Assembly: GCA_016648135.1 (NCBI GenBank)
Contig: JADDOH010010824.1
Coordinates: 1 to 64,000, forward strand
Length of the DNA stretch: 64,000 bases
Direction: 5' to 3'
Source of the DNA: Agrypnia vestita
Lineage: Eukaryota; Arthropoda; Insecta; Trichoptera; Phryganeidae
In this document: positions 54,951 to 64,000 of the stretch, piece after piece
Numbering within the stretch: the first letter of the stretch is position 1
Layout of the letters: each line of letters begins with the position of its first letter
Position numbers and translations under genes: made by a program
The notes under the pieces: generated by a model
Told to the model about the DNA's origin: nothing
The model's database searches: none
Seen by the model: the letters and a program-made list of their open reading frames with translations, nothing else

Positions 54951-57455
54951 TTAAATTTCCCCTTTTAAATGTCCCCTTTTAGAACAAAAGCGCTTGACTA
55001 AGTAAGAAATATAGTAAAAATAAAGAAGTGATTGTATAATATTTTGTATAGGATGAGTATTTGAGCTAGAAAGATGCTCAGATGAAAAGTTTTATTCATA
55101 GGTGGGTTTGCTAACAACTTGACTAACAAGCATGCCGTGCCATTTTATTGACGTAGTTTCGACACACAAATATGGAGTACTTGCTAGCTCACAATTTGGT
55201 ACTCCACGCTCTGGAATAAAAATGCAGAGGTTCGTATTTGGGATTTATTTAAATTTTTCACACCGGTGGATTTTATTTCAAAATTTTCAACAGTTTGCAA
55301 TTCTCTCGCGATTAAAGTCAAACGAGCGCTTTGAAAAATTGATATATATTGGATGACGTTTTATGCTAGGGAGAGAACATAATAAATTTGGTATTTTTCT
55401 TGTGAAAAATAAAATGACTCGAAATATTGATGGAAATTAATTTATTTTTAAAATTAACCCTTCAATCGGACCTCCTAAGAATCACTATACCTTCACCACC
55501 TCCATACCCGCATTAACACCGCTACGTGTAGATAGTAATGAAAATGGTGTCATTAAAGATACCCTAAGTAAGCCCTAAGAACTTTTAATCTCTGTACGTA
55601 ATTTGAGCCCATATAAAATATGTACATAATATAAATATTTGAAGTCTTATTAATTACCAGTACTCAGAGCATTGTTAATGCATACACATCAACAAAATAA
55701 ATAATAGATTTTACTCTTCACTGTAGGACCTTAGATTTGTTCTGCAGACAAAATGGCCTTTCACGTGGGCGTCTCATAAAGTATTCAGGTCTCGCCAGTT
55801 TGGGGATGCTAAACCGGTCCAACTCCCCCCCCCCCCCTCTCGCCAGCCCGCCCGCGCATGCACGCCTCTGCAACGCGAGATTATCCAGAATTTCTCCTAT
55901 TTTCAGCTGAAGGGAGTCATTTTTAAATGTCACATTTTTCTGATTATCTTTTTCCGCATTCTCTTTACGTTAATAGGGTTTTGTCGAATACAGGTAGATT
56001 TTTCTACTCGTGGCATTGGCCGTTCGGCCACTGACGAATCTGATGCAAGTGTATATAATTTTTTATTATAACAAAATGATAGAAAAGTTCAATATTGAGA
56101 AAGATATAAATTTTGAAATTTGCATAAATTTTTTATGATTTTAAAATGCTTTTTATTCATATAAAAATAAGGTTTTAAATAAAATATTGTGCTCACACCC
56201 ATATTTTTGAGTCTTCAACCTCTATTTAAAAGTTAGAATTTTTATTAAAAAGAAATTAATTACAATATTAAAATAAAAATCTTAAAACATGAAATATGTC
56301 AACAAATGACAAGAATTTAAAAAAATATTGATTTTAAATTGTGTCATTTTTTGACGTACTTCATACTTCAAATTTTATTTTTAAATAGTATTTTTTTATT
56401 AAAAAATAAACATTTAATAGTAGGTGGAAATACAAAGTGCGTGTGCAAATACAATAATCTCTTTATATGAACAAAAGGCGTTTTAAACTAATAAAAAAAC
56501 CGTAATATTTATGTACAGTTTATATCATCATATGTTAGCTTTATACTCGTAAGAATACATATTTTACGTACATATAAATATTCAAAATCTATTGATTTTT
56601 TACAGGACACTGAAAATGATTTTTTTTTGCCGCGGTACATCGATTAATGCTTGTACCTATATTTTTTAATATTATAAATAATGTTTAATTTATTACTTTT
56701 ATATATTAAAAAAGGCTTTATCTAAGCTGAGTTCCAAAAAGTTGTAGTCTGGCATATAAGTTTTATAAATCAATATAGGTACATATAAAACCCACATTTT
56801 CGAATAATAAGCCGAAATATGCGTTTGCAGTGAATGTCCAGCTGAGACATCTATTTATTATCTTTGAAAGCGATCTTTGAAATGAATTTCTATAAATCGT
56901 TGCTTGCATTTTATTTAAATTATAAGGCAACTACATCCTGAAAAAAGGTGGCATCACAAATGCGAGTTCATTTAAAATTACTCGTGAATAATTGTGATTT
57001 CAATTTTTTTAACTACGAGTTAATTTAATTACATATAATGTGTCCCTCGTGATCAAAGTCATACCGCGGAATATGTTGGCTCCGTTTCAACCCTTACACG
57101 TTTCTGACCTATCTGACGGAGCCTCCTTTGCTCTACCTTAAAGTGAACCTTATTTATAGCAAAGCGCCGTGGACTGAAATACCCCCAGGAACATTTGAGC
57201 GGTACGTCGGGACACGGGACTCGGGATACGCTGGCGAGAGGAATGCTCGTAATGAAATTAATAATACTGATAGAGGGTTCTACGGCTAGATTTGATGAAT
57301 ATTTATATTAATTTTCCACGCGAAGATGTTTTGACCTTTTGAGTCATCTAAGCCAGAGCTACTACTCAATTTATATACTCAAATTTTGTGTTTAGTTGCG
57401 TGAGTTTAGAACATTTTGAGAATTTTAATTTTTTTCACGATTTAATCTCCAGGGG
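54951..57455. other. no gene recognised
   Basis: Mostly AT-rich. A C-run with a GC patch lies at 55825-55875, and an unrepeated GC-richer island at 57060-57290. Frames are short and lack motifs. Confidence 0.4.
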
Positions 57456-57459
57456 GATA

Positions 57460-57695
57460 TTATTAATCGAAATGCCTAGATGTCTCATATAGAAGAAGCT
57501 ATTTTTTATATGGGAAAGTAGGTATGGAAGTCTTCTTTTTGGTGTTCAGAGAGCCTACGACTTATCGTACGGCCGGCTCACTTAAGCCAACCGTAGGACA
57601 AGTCGTAAGTCCTATGAATAGCCAAAAAATCTTACATAGCTACTTTTCTATATAAAAAATAGATTCATCTCCATGAGACGTCTATAATATATCTT
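57460..57695. repeat. two R repeats head to head
   Basis: The left copy reads on minus ('gatgtctcatatagaagaag', 'gggaaagtaggtatggaagtc', 'cctacgacttatcgtacggc') and the right copy on plus ('ccaaccgtaggacaagtcg', 'aagtcctatgaata', 'gagacgtctataatatatc'). Together they form an imperfect hairpin of about 230 bp. Confidence 0.75.
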
Positions 57696-57819
57696 GAGCG
57701 TGAGTTTACATAAACCAACCGGTTTCTAAAAAATTTTTTTCCTTTATCAGGGTGATAAAAATTAAATGTAAAGATTATCTAATTAAATTTTTTATAATGT
57801 ATTTATATAGTTAAACTAT

Positions 57820-57982
57820 AGTAGCTCTTTGAATTGTAAACTTAAATATGTTAAATGCTCTCAGACAGGCCTGTCTAGTTGGGCAGCTACATATTTTATT
57901 GTTTGATAATTTATTATTGTTTAATTGTAACTGTAAAATTGTAATTGTATAATTATAATCTAATGAATAAAAAAAAAAAATT
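57820..57982 (+). repeat. possible retroelement 3' end with A tail
   Basis: A moderate-GC block ('cagacaggcctgtctag', a near-palindrome) is followed by 'tctaatgaataaaaaaaaaa'. An AATAAA-like signal running into an A tract suggests a retroposed 3' end. Confidence 0.35.
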
Positions 57983-58267
57983 TTTGGTTTCTAAAAATCA
58001 ATCAAAAAAATTATTCAAATAACTGACTACATAAAATATAAATTAGTTTAACGAAAGATTTGATAAATATTCTCAATTGTTTGAAATTATTAGGACCGTT
58101 AGTTTAGTAGGTAATCAAGAATAACTTATTTATTTCAATAGTTTGTTCACTTATGTATTTAAAACAATAATCAATTATGAAACAATATAAGGTTTAGTGA
58201 AAATTAAAAAATATATATAACATTTCTCCGTTTTGCCCAAAAATATTACACTAACCGGAATAATTTT

Positions 58268-58620
58268 AAATAATACTGTCACGGAATTGTGACTGTGGTA
58301 GGCAAATGATACTGTTAAAATAAATAAAACATTTATTTATTACACAAAGTCACTGGACACGACTTAATCGAAGCACCGTACTTTGTTTCACACTTATTAT
58401 TAATCAATAGAATAATTCACGCCTATTCACACGTAAGTACCCATTGTATCGGCTTTATACTCTTGTCGATTGCTTATTTGTGGTATTCGCTCTCTTGTAC
58501 GTCGCTTGTCAAATAACTCTTATTTAATTTTCGATTGTTCTACTCGCTAGCCACACTGAAATGTCGCTGGTTTCTATGGGGTCGCCATAATGTCACAATA
58601 AACAACTTTGACACTCGCAC
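58268..58620 (+). repeat. LTR-like dispersed repeat, copy 3
   Basis: Starts 'tgtcacggaattgtgactgt', shares 'gcaaatgatactg', 'aacatttatttatta' and 'caaagtcactgg' with copies 1 and 2, and ends near 'ggtcgccataatgtcaca'. The family stays unclassified. Confidence 0.45.
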
Positions 58621-60125
58621 GAGGTAATTATAAAAGGCATGATGACAGATTTTGAAATAACCTTTTATAATGTAGGTACACGTCTACGTTTACCGAAAAT
58701 TACATCATTTAAGTAATAAACCAAGTTCTTACGCAAATAATTGCATTTTCATTAACCTATTCTTAATTTCGCGCAAAAACGCCCGCAGCTGTGTCTATGG
58801 CACCAGTTCAAAGACACGGTGATGGGTACGTGACGTCATTCGCTTTGACCGGTCTTTCAGTTAAAATGGCTGATTGCACAATTTCATACATTTATTTTAT
58901 TGAAAATCTCAATGTATATATTAAAACTGGATCTTTTTTTAGAATCCTTTCAAAATATTTTTTCTCTAAAATCACTTATTCTTTAATACTTTCATCATGC
59001 CTATTATTCGTTGTTTCTATAATATCCGGGAATAGCTTGGCCGATTCCACATTCATGTAAAATGTTCGAAGGACTTCGATTATGAGAAATTACCATTGTA
59101 TAAGGCACTCGTGAAAATACAAAAATACAAAAAGTTCAACGCAAAATATGTTCTCAATTCTTGCTTACTCTACTTTATTTAAAAGCATTTCCGTCGTAAT
59201 TCCATAAAGTTTGCCGATTCACAATGGGCTCCCACGAAAATGACGACGGCCGCTTGGGGCATGGGATGTGGTTCTAAGTCTATAACTTCAGCGCCTTTTT
59301 TGCAATTTGGCATTTTATGTATCACCGGGGTGACCATATTGCACAATAAAATCACGACGTCAAATAAAATAAAGGAAATTCTCACCGGGGAAAATAAAGC
59401 TGGAGCATAATAAATATTTTAAGAATGTATATTTTTCGCGATATTTTTCTCTGTGAACAAACAAAAGATGTGTTAGTGTCATGTGTACTATGCATAGCAC
59501 ACCACCTCACTCTTGAATCCCAAAAGTGTTAGATGGAGATTTTTCATCTTCATCTTACACCCGCATAGCAGATAGAGACAAATAGGCTTTTCCCTGAAGC
59601 CTTTCGCAAACCATAAATAAGTGGCACGTTCAGAATATAGATGACGAATAAATGCAGACGGTAGTGATGTAGTCCATAGGCCTTTTTTTAGAATTTCTTT
59701 AGAAAGCCTTTTATTTAATGCATAATCGTACCACAAACACAAGTTAGGTTAGTTTAGGTAGGGTTAAGGTAAGTTAGCTTTAAAATCTTGTAAGTCAAGA
59801 AAGTTAGCTTCTAGTAATGACTTTATTCAATTCAGTTTTCAGGCATTAAAATATTTTAAAAATCATATTATTTAAAAAATTTTAAATTAAAAGATGCAAA
59901 ATGAGCAATAGCAAGGGTTATGTTTGGAATACGTTCGAGAGACAGATAACTTAACGTACAAATTCGGTAAGAGGTGAGACCAAAATCCATGTTTCCAGTC
60001 CATTGACAAGCATGCATGCTCAATTGGCATCGGTTTATATTTGCATCTGTCAAAGATATGCATGGTGAGGAACAAAATATTTTTTCCGAAAATTTTAATT
60101 TTTAATTTTTTTTTTTTTTTATCGA
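58621..60125. other. no gene recognised
   Basis: Short frames on both strands lack motifs. 59751-59780 holds a loose run of ttagg-like words. Confidence 0.4.
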
Positions 60126-60147
60126 TTTTTTAAATGAAATAAATAAA

Positions 60148-60207
60148 TAATTATTCCTTAGCGACCGACATGTAAAAGTACAGTCATTTTTGACAGATTA
60201 CAGCTAG
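60148..60207 (+). mobile_element. Helitron-like 3' end, family B, best example
   Basis: 'ttattccttagcgaccgaca', 'tgtaaaagtacagtca', a GTCA-TTTT-TGAC stem (60183-60194), 'agattacag', CTAG (60204-60207) and T outside. A second, degraded end lies at 60300-60360. Confidence 0.65.
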
Positions 60208-60419
60208 TCCCAGCAATAATAATTTAGTTGTTCGTAACTATCTGTAACGTTCGTAACTTATTTTTAAAACCTTTTTTTGTTTCTTTATTAACACATAAAT
60301 ACTTATTCTTTAGGAAGCGATGTGTAAACGTATGTCATTTTTTTACGGGTTACAGATACAACTTAAATAAATGATCTAAAATATGACACACACAAAAAGT
60401 ACGCAGCCCGTAGTATTTA

Positions 60420-61075
60420 CACAAAATAATAATATTTTATGTTAATATGAATGGAATATTTTTATATAAAGCAAAAGTACAAAATTTATTTTAACTCGTT
60501 TATTGTAAATTCTCCAGCAGGTACGTTTATGTGTAGGGTTTTGGATATTACTGCCTTTGCTTTTATACCCTAAATATAACATATATAACGACATGTAAAT
60601 AAAAATGAAAATGAAAAGTGAAACACGCACTTACGATTGAAATTTGAAACAGAAACCATTACGCGGAGAAATTCGAGTGTTTTATTTAAAATTATTTAAA
60701 TTTTATTTGAAAATAAGTGTAACCTAACAGTTGTTGACCTTAACCAGTCCCTTTGACCCGTGACAGACAAGTGGCCGGGGAGCCGTGGAGAATATCGGCA
60801 AAGCTGCCGATTTGCCCCGGAGCGATATAAAACACCTCCCGTAAAAGACAGATTGGCCGCCGCAAATCCGGGCCGTTGCCGCCAAAGCCAGCGGGAAACT
60901 TTCTAAATCGATATGGAAAAATATTCCACATTAAAGTTTCCCATCCGGGATTTCAAGGACTTGTTTCGAACCATTGTTTCGGCAGCATCCGCGGGAAAGG
61001 ATGACGAATTGCCGGCTAGGGGTTGGTTACGTTTAATCCACGGCGTTCTTTATTTGCACGCCGTGCACAGCGCAA
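60420..61075. other. AT-rich, then a GC-rich unrepeated stretch
   Basis: 60740-61060 is GC-rich, with a hairpin 'gggaaactttctaaat'...'attaaagtttccc' (about 60892-60942). Short frames, no motif. Confidence 0.35.
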
Positions 61076-61077
61076 GG

Positions 61078-61235
61078 GTGGCCCTCGTAGTCCGCTGGGC
61101 AGGACAACGGCTTGTCTCCGGGTTCGATTCCTGGTGAGGTCGCGATATATCTGTGTGAATTTCTTAAGCCTGGGAGTTTTTGTGATGTATTTCGCTACTG
61201 TAATTGAGTTCTATTACATAAATTAAAAGATGTTT
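61078..61235 (+). repeat. tRNA-related SINE, unit 1
   Basis: B box in 'ccgggttcgattcctgg'. An A-box-like 'gtagtccgctgggcagg' lies 30 bp before it, and 'tgaggtcgcg' closes towards 'gtggccctcg'. The tail 'gatatatctgtgtgaattt' also follows unit 2. Confidence 0.65.
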
Positions 61236-61245
61236 TGCAATAAAA

Positions 61246-61430
61246 TTGAGCGACCCTCGAAGACCAGTGATCACGACACTGGCTTCTCATATCGAAGATT
61301 CCTGGTTCGATTCCCGGTGAGGTCGTAATAAATCTATGTAATTTACTTGAGTGTGTAGACTTTCATAATAGCGTTTATACAAAGTTACAAATGTTAAAAG
61401 TATATTTGTATATTAGGGTTAGTTTTATAC
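61246..61430 (+). repeat. tRNA-related SINE, unit 2
   Basis: 'gcgaccctcgaagaccagtg' and 'ctggttcgattcccgg', then 'tgaggtcgtaa': CGACC pairs with GGTCG as in an acceptor stem. The tail 'aataaatctatgtaattt' parallels unit 1. Both are in the same orientation, about 170 bp apart. Confidence 0.65.
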
Positions 61431-61439
61431 TATTAAAGT

Positions 61440-62190
61440 GTGGGAACTATCAAATTCACTCATCATAGATTTGGAATAAGGAGGTACAGTAAATTTGTTG
61501 ACATATTTCATGGATCGAAAACATTTAGTCAAGTCTGCTGTGGATTTTTAGTTTTTGATAGTTTTTTGGTAAAAAATATTTTTTTTTGTCGTATTTTTGT
61601 AGTGTTTAAAATTGTACATTTACATAACATGAAATTACTTCTTGACTAATAACGCTATATCATTTATATTCCTTTTTATTTATATTGATCGTATTTTATA
61701 CTTCGTGGTTCTTCGAGCCATATAAATAAATAAATATAGATTGCACATTGAATAAAAATTTACAGAAATGATTTAGTTCATGGTTTACGTTTCTTTAGGA
61801 AAGGGGGTTGGGTCACAGTGAAAGTACGTTCTCCCTCGCTTATATTCTAGACACATTTATATAGCAGTAACGGTATTTATTCTTGCATAAATAAATCCCA
61901 AAGTAAACGAATCGCATTTTTTATAATACGAGTTGCTTATTTAAAAGTTTTGTTCCAAACGGAGTCTCTTATGTCAAAGCGTCACCTCATTATAAAGCGC
62001 GACATATATATTGAGACATTATTACACTTATAGTATTAAGTTTGACCCTTTCATAATTGTTTAAAATTTACAAACTAGTGACTAGTAATTTTTGAAAGAA
62101 GTGTTGGAATCAGCCGTCGAGTACCAAGAAATTAATGTTAGTTCATGTCTACATATTATGTGGTCTGTAATTGTAATCTATTCTAAATAC
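61440..62190. other. no gene recognised
   Basis: AT-rich DNA leading into the minisatellite. Confidence 0.4.
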
Positions 62191-62194
62191 GGCA

Positions 62195-63030
62195 GCATGC
62201 ATCATCATCACACTTCTATATGTTCGGGTATCATCATATACACTTCGCAACATCTTCATCATTATCACTCACGCATCATCCTCACCCTTCTAAATTTTGG
62301 CGTATCATCATCATCACACTTCGCATCATCATTATTATCACACACGTACTATCATCACATTTCTAAATTTTGGCGGATCATCATTACACTTCGCATCATC
62401 ATTATTATCACATACGTACTATCATCATCATCACATTTCTAAATTTTGGCGGATCATCATTACACTTCGCATCATCATTATTATCACATACGTACTATCA
62501 TCATCATCACATTTCTAAATTTTGGCGTATCATCATCATCACACTTCGCATCATCATTATTATCACATACGTACTATCATCATCATCACATTTCTAAATT
62601 TTGGCGTATCATCATCATCACACTTCGCATCATCATTATTATCACATACGTACTATCATCATCATCACATTTCTAAATTTTGGCGTATCATCATCATCAC
62701 ACTTCGCATCATCATTATTATCACATACGTACTATCATCATCATCACATTTCAAAATTTTGGCGTATCATCATTACACTTCGCATCATCATTATTATCAC
62801 ATACGTACTATCATCATCATCACATTTCTAAATTTTGGCGTATCAGCATCATAACACTTCGCATCATCATTATTATCACATACGTACTATCATCATCATC
62901 ACATTTCTAAATTTTGGCGTATCATCATCACACTTCGCATCATCATTATTATCACACATGTACTATAATCATCATCACACTTTGCATCGTCATTATCACA
63001 CACGCATCATCATTATCATCACATTTCTAA
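62195..63030 (+). repeat. minisatellite, 73-79-bp unit, about nine copies
   Basis: Each unit has an ATC/ATT-rich part ('cgcatcatcattattatcac'), 'acgtactatcatc', and 'acatttctaaattttggcg'. Unit lengths differ by whole triplets (73, 76, 79 bp), from gain or loss of ATC. No unit has a stop in the frames used, which creates long His/Ser/Ile-rich open frames without biological meaning. Confidence 0.95.
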
Positions 63031-63109
63031 ATTAAAAATGTCCTAAGTATTCAAGGCCGTTCAGAATCTTCTGTTTATAGTTTTCTGGAATATTCTGCCG
63101 TGTATATGT

Positions 63110-63167
63110 GACCTCTCTGGCCGACGTTTCTGATCCCATTGAAGGGTCTGTCATCAGGGCTGATGTC
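63110..63167 (-). ncRNA. hammerhead ribozyme type I, core intact
   Basis: Minus: helix I GAC..GCC, core CUGAUGA, helix II CCC-UUCAAU-GGG with flanking irregular pairs, GAA, ACGU, C at the cleavage position, then GGC..GUC, which pairs with the first strand across an internal loop. The internal loop in helix I is where natural hammerheads dock with loop II. All core positions are consensus. Confidence 0.75.
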
Positions 63168-63211
63168 AGCCCGTGCAATGGGATCCGAAACGTCGGCCAG
63201 AGAGGTCACAT
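63150..63211 (+). ncRNA. hammerhead ribozyme-like motif, one core change
   Basis: Core CUGAUGU (position 9 is U, not A), helix II CCC/GGG, GAAACGUC and GGC as in the left arm. Probably inactive. Confidence 0.6.
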
Positions 63212-63419
63212 ACACACGGCAGATTATCCCAGAAAACTATACACTTAGAGGACACTTCTAAATTATCTCATATCATTATCATTACACTTCGCATTATCAC
63301 ACACATATCACATCCATCATATGTGAACTACGTTCGCTCCGTTTTCTTAATGCAGCATAATTTACGCTGTGCTGGCTAAACTTATAAACATTAAATAGCG
63401 TCGTTATATCTCAAACAAC

Positions 63420-63600
63420 AGGAGGCGTCAAAGACTCGGTTCAGGCTCTACGTTAGCTGTCAAAAGTTTGCGGATCCGATCAGCAACTATGACAGGTCCA
63501 CAGTCTTGGAACACTTCGCCTTCAGTAATTACAAATAATGCACTAGAGACGTTATTTGGAAAAATGCCTGAAAAAACACTTATGGTAATTTATTTTTTAT
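63420..63600 (+). pseudogene. possible L2/CR1-like LINE C-terminus
   Basis: Plus frame: 'SGSTLAVKSLRIRSATMTGP', 'QSWNTSPSVITN' and 'LFGKMPEKTL'. The GP..WN..P core and its position resemble the last conserved block of L2/CR1-type LINEs, as at 30.85 kb, but the match is short. Confidence 0.4.
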
Positions 63601-64000
63601 TACTGTAATTTATTGGTTCCTTATCTAAAAAGGTTCTATGCATGTACTCACTGTATTGATCAATTAGTATAAAATAAAAAATAAATTCAGAATATTTTGA
63701 GTGTGACCAAATTTTACAGGAACGTAATAATTAATCAATTTATCCATCGTAATTATTTAATTAAAGTTTTATATGGGAAATTAGTTAACGAGCTCACCAA
63801 AAGATGGAGCTAGTTTTATATCGAAGTGGTTTTGTACGCTGGGTAATATTAAGACTAAAAAGTCAAAAAATTTTACATGACAAAATATTTTTGTTTAAAA
63901 ACCATGCTTGCAAAAATATACTAAAAAGTATAAAATACATTTTCGGCCAAAAAATGTTTATCCCACTCTCCAAAAGCGTGAGCGCTTTCATAACATCAAC
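63601..64000. other. no gene recognised
   Basis: AT-rich sequence to the window end. Confidence 0.4.

Larger units (their letters stand above)
63076..63241. mobile_element. PLE-type arm pair, head to head
   Basis: The arms of about 80 bp (63076-63155 and 63162-63241) are inverted complements, sharing 'tgacctctctggccgacgtt' and 'atagttttctgg'. They meet with almost no spacer. No coding part. Confidence 0.8.

Noticed and set aside
59751..59785. Interstitial insect telomere repeat (TTAGG)n
   Set aside because: The words are irregular (TTAGG, TTTAGG, TAGGG, TTAAGG) and there is no run of two or more exact units.
62195..63030. CRISPR-like regular repeats
   Set aside because: There are no unique spacers, unit length varies, and the rest of the window is clearly eukaryotic.
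62092..63035. Overlapping long plus-strand frames rich in His, Ser and Ile
   Set aside because: They are translations of an ATC-rich minisatellite, begin at TTG codons and shift frame from unit to unit. No protein is implied.

Overview
The window looks like nuclear DNA of an arthropod, most probably an insect. It is AT-rich and has no compact gene layout. It is packed with decayed non-LTR retrotransposons, mariner relics, Helitrons, foldback MITEs, tRNA-like SINEs and Penelope-like retroelements (PLEs). No intact host gene, rRNA or functional tRNA was recognised. The longest convincing coding stretch is a 5'-truncated PLE protein (33589..34581, minus). The species cannot be named from the sequence, and introns of a large host gene cannot be excluded.

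Layout. 0-12 kb: SINE tail, hairpin MITE, nested TIR elements (1.7-2.6 kb), LINE 3' end (6.2-6.6 kb), a composite repeat shared with 39 kb, and a mariner relic (10.2 kb). 12-16 kb: a PLE with inverted arms, flanked by inverted Tc1/pogo-like ends, then a foldback and a LINE RT relic. 16-24 kb: a 291-bp near-identical direct duplication, a LINE RT relic on minus, a GC-rich island and a 250-bp foldback. 24-29 kb: a PLE remnant abutted by a complete Helitron, a PLE-derived foldback and an unrepeated island. 29-33 kb: SINE, L2/CR1-like LINE end, mariner N-terminus, LINE 3' end running into a trinucleotide microsatellite. 33.4-34.8 kb: the best-preserved PLE. 35-39 kb: foldbacks, LINE end, a TTAA-flanked TIR element. 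41-47 kb: LINE end, a PLE arm pair, and a 1.2-kb element with perfect 46-bp TIRs. 49-61 kb: SINEs, LINE end, LTR-like repeats, and a Helitron nested in a dispersed repeat. 62-63 kb: a 73-79-bp minisatellite next to another head-to-head pair of ribozyme-bearing arms.

The strongest theme is self-cleaving RNA. At least six loci carry hammerhead ribozyme motifs (core CUGANGA, hairpin, GAAA, short helix III, open helix I), five of them with arms in inverted pairs. The helix I strands pair, and most helix III sequences are palindromic yet differ between families. Three PLE copies are truncated at different points of the protein, and each is joined directly to an inverted copy of its own 3' end plus some flanking DNA. 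This suggests a recurring insertion mechanism.
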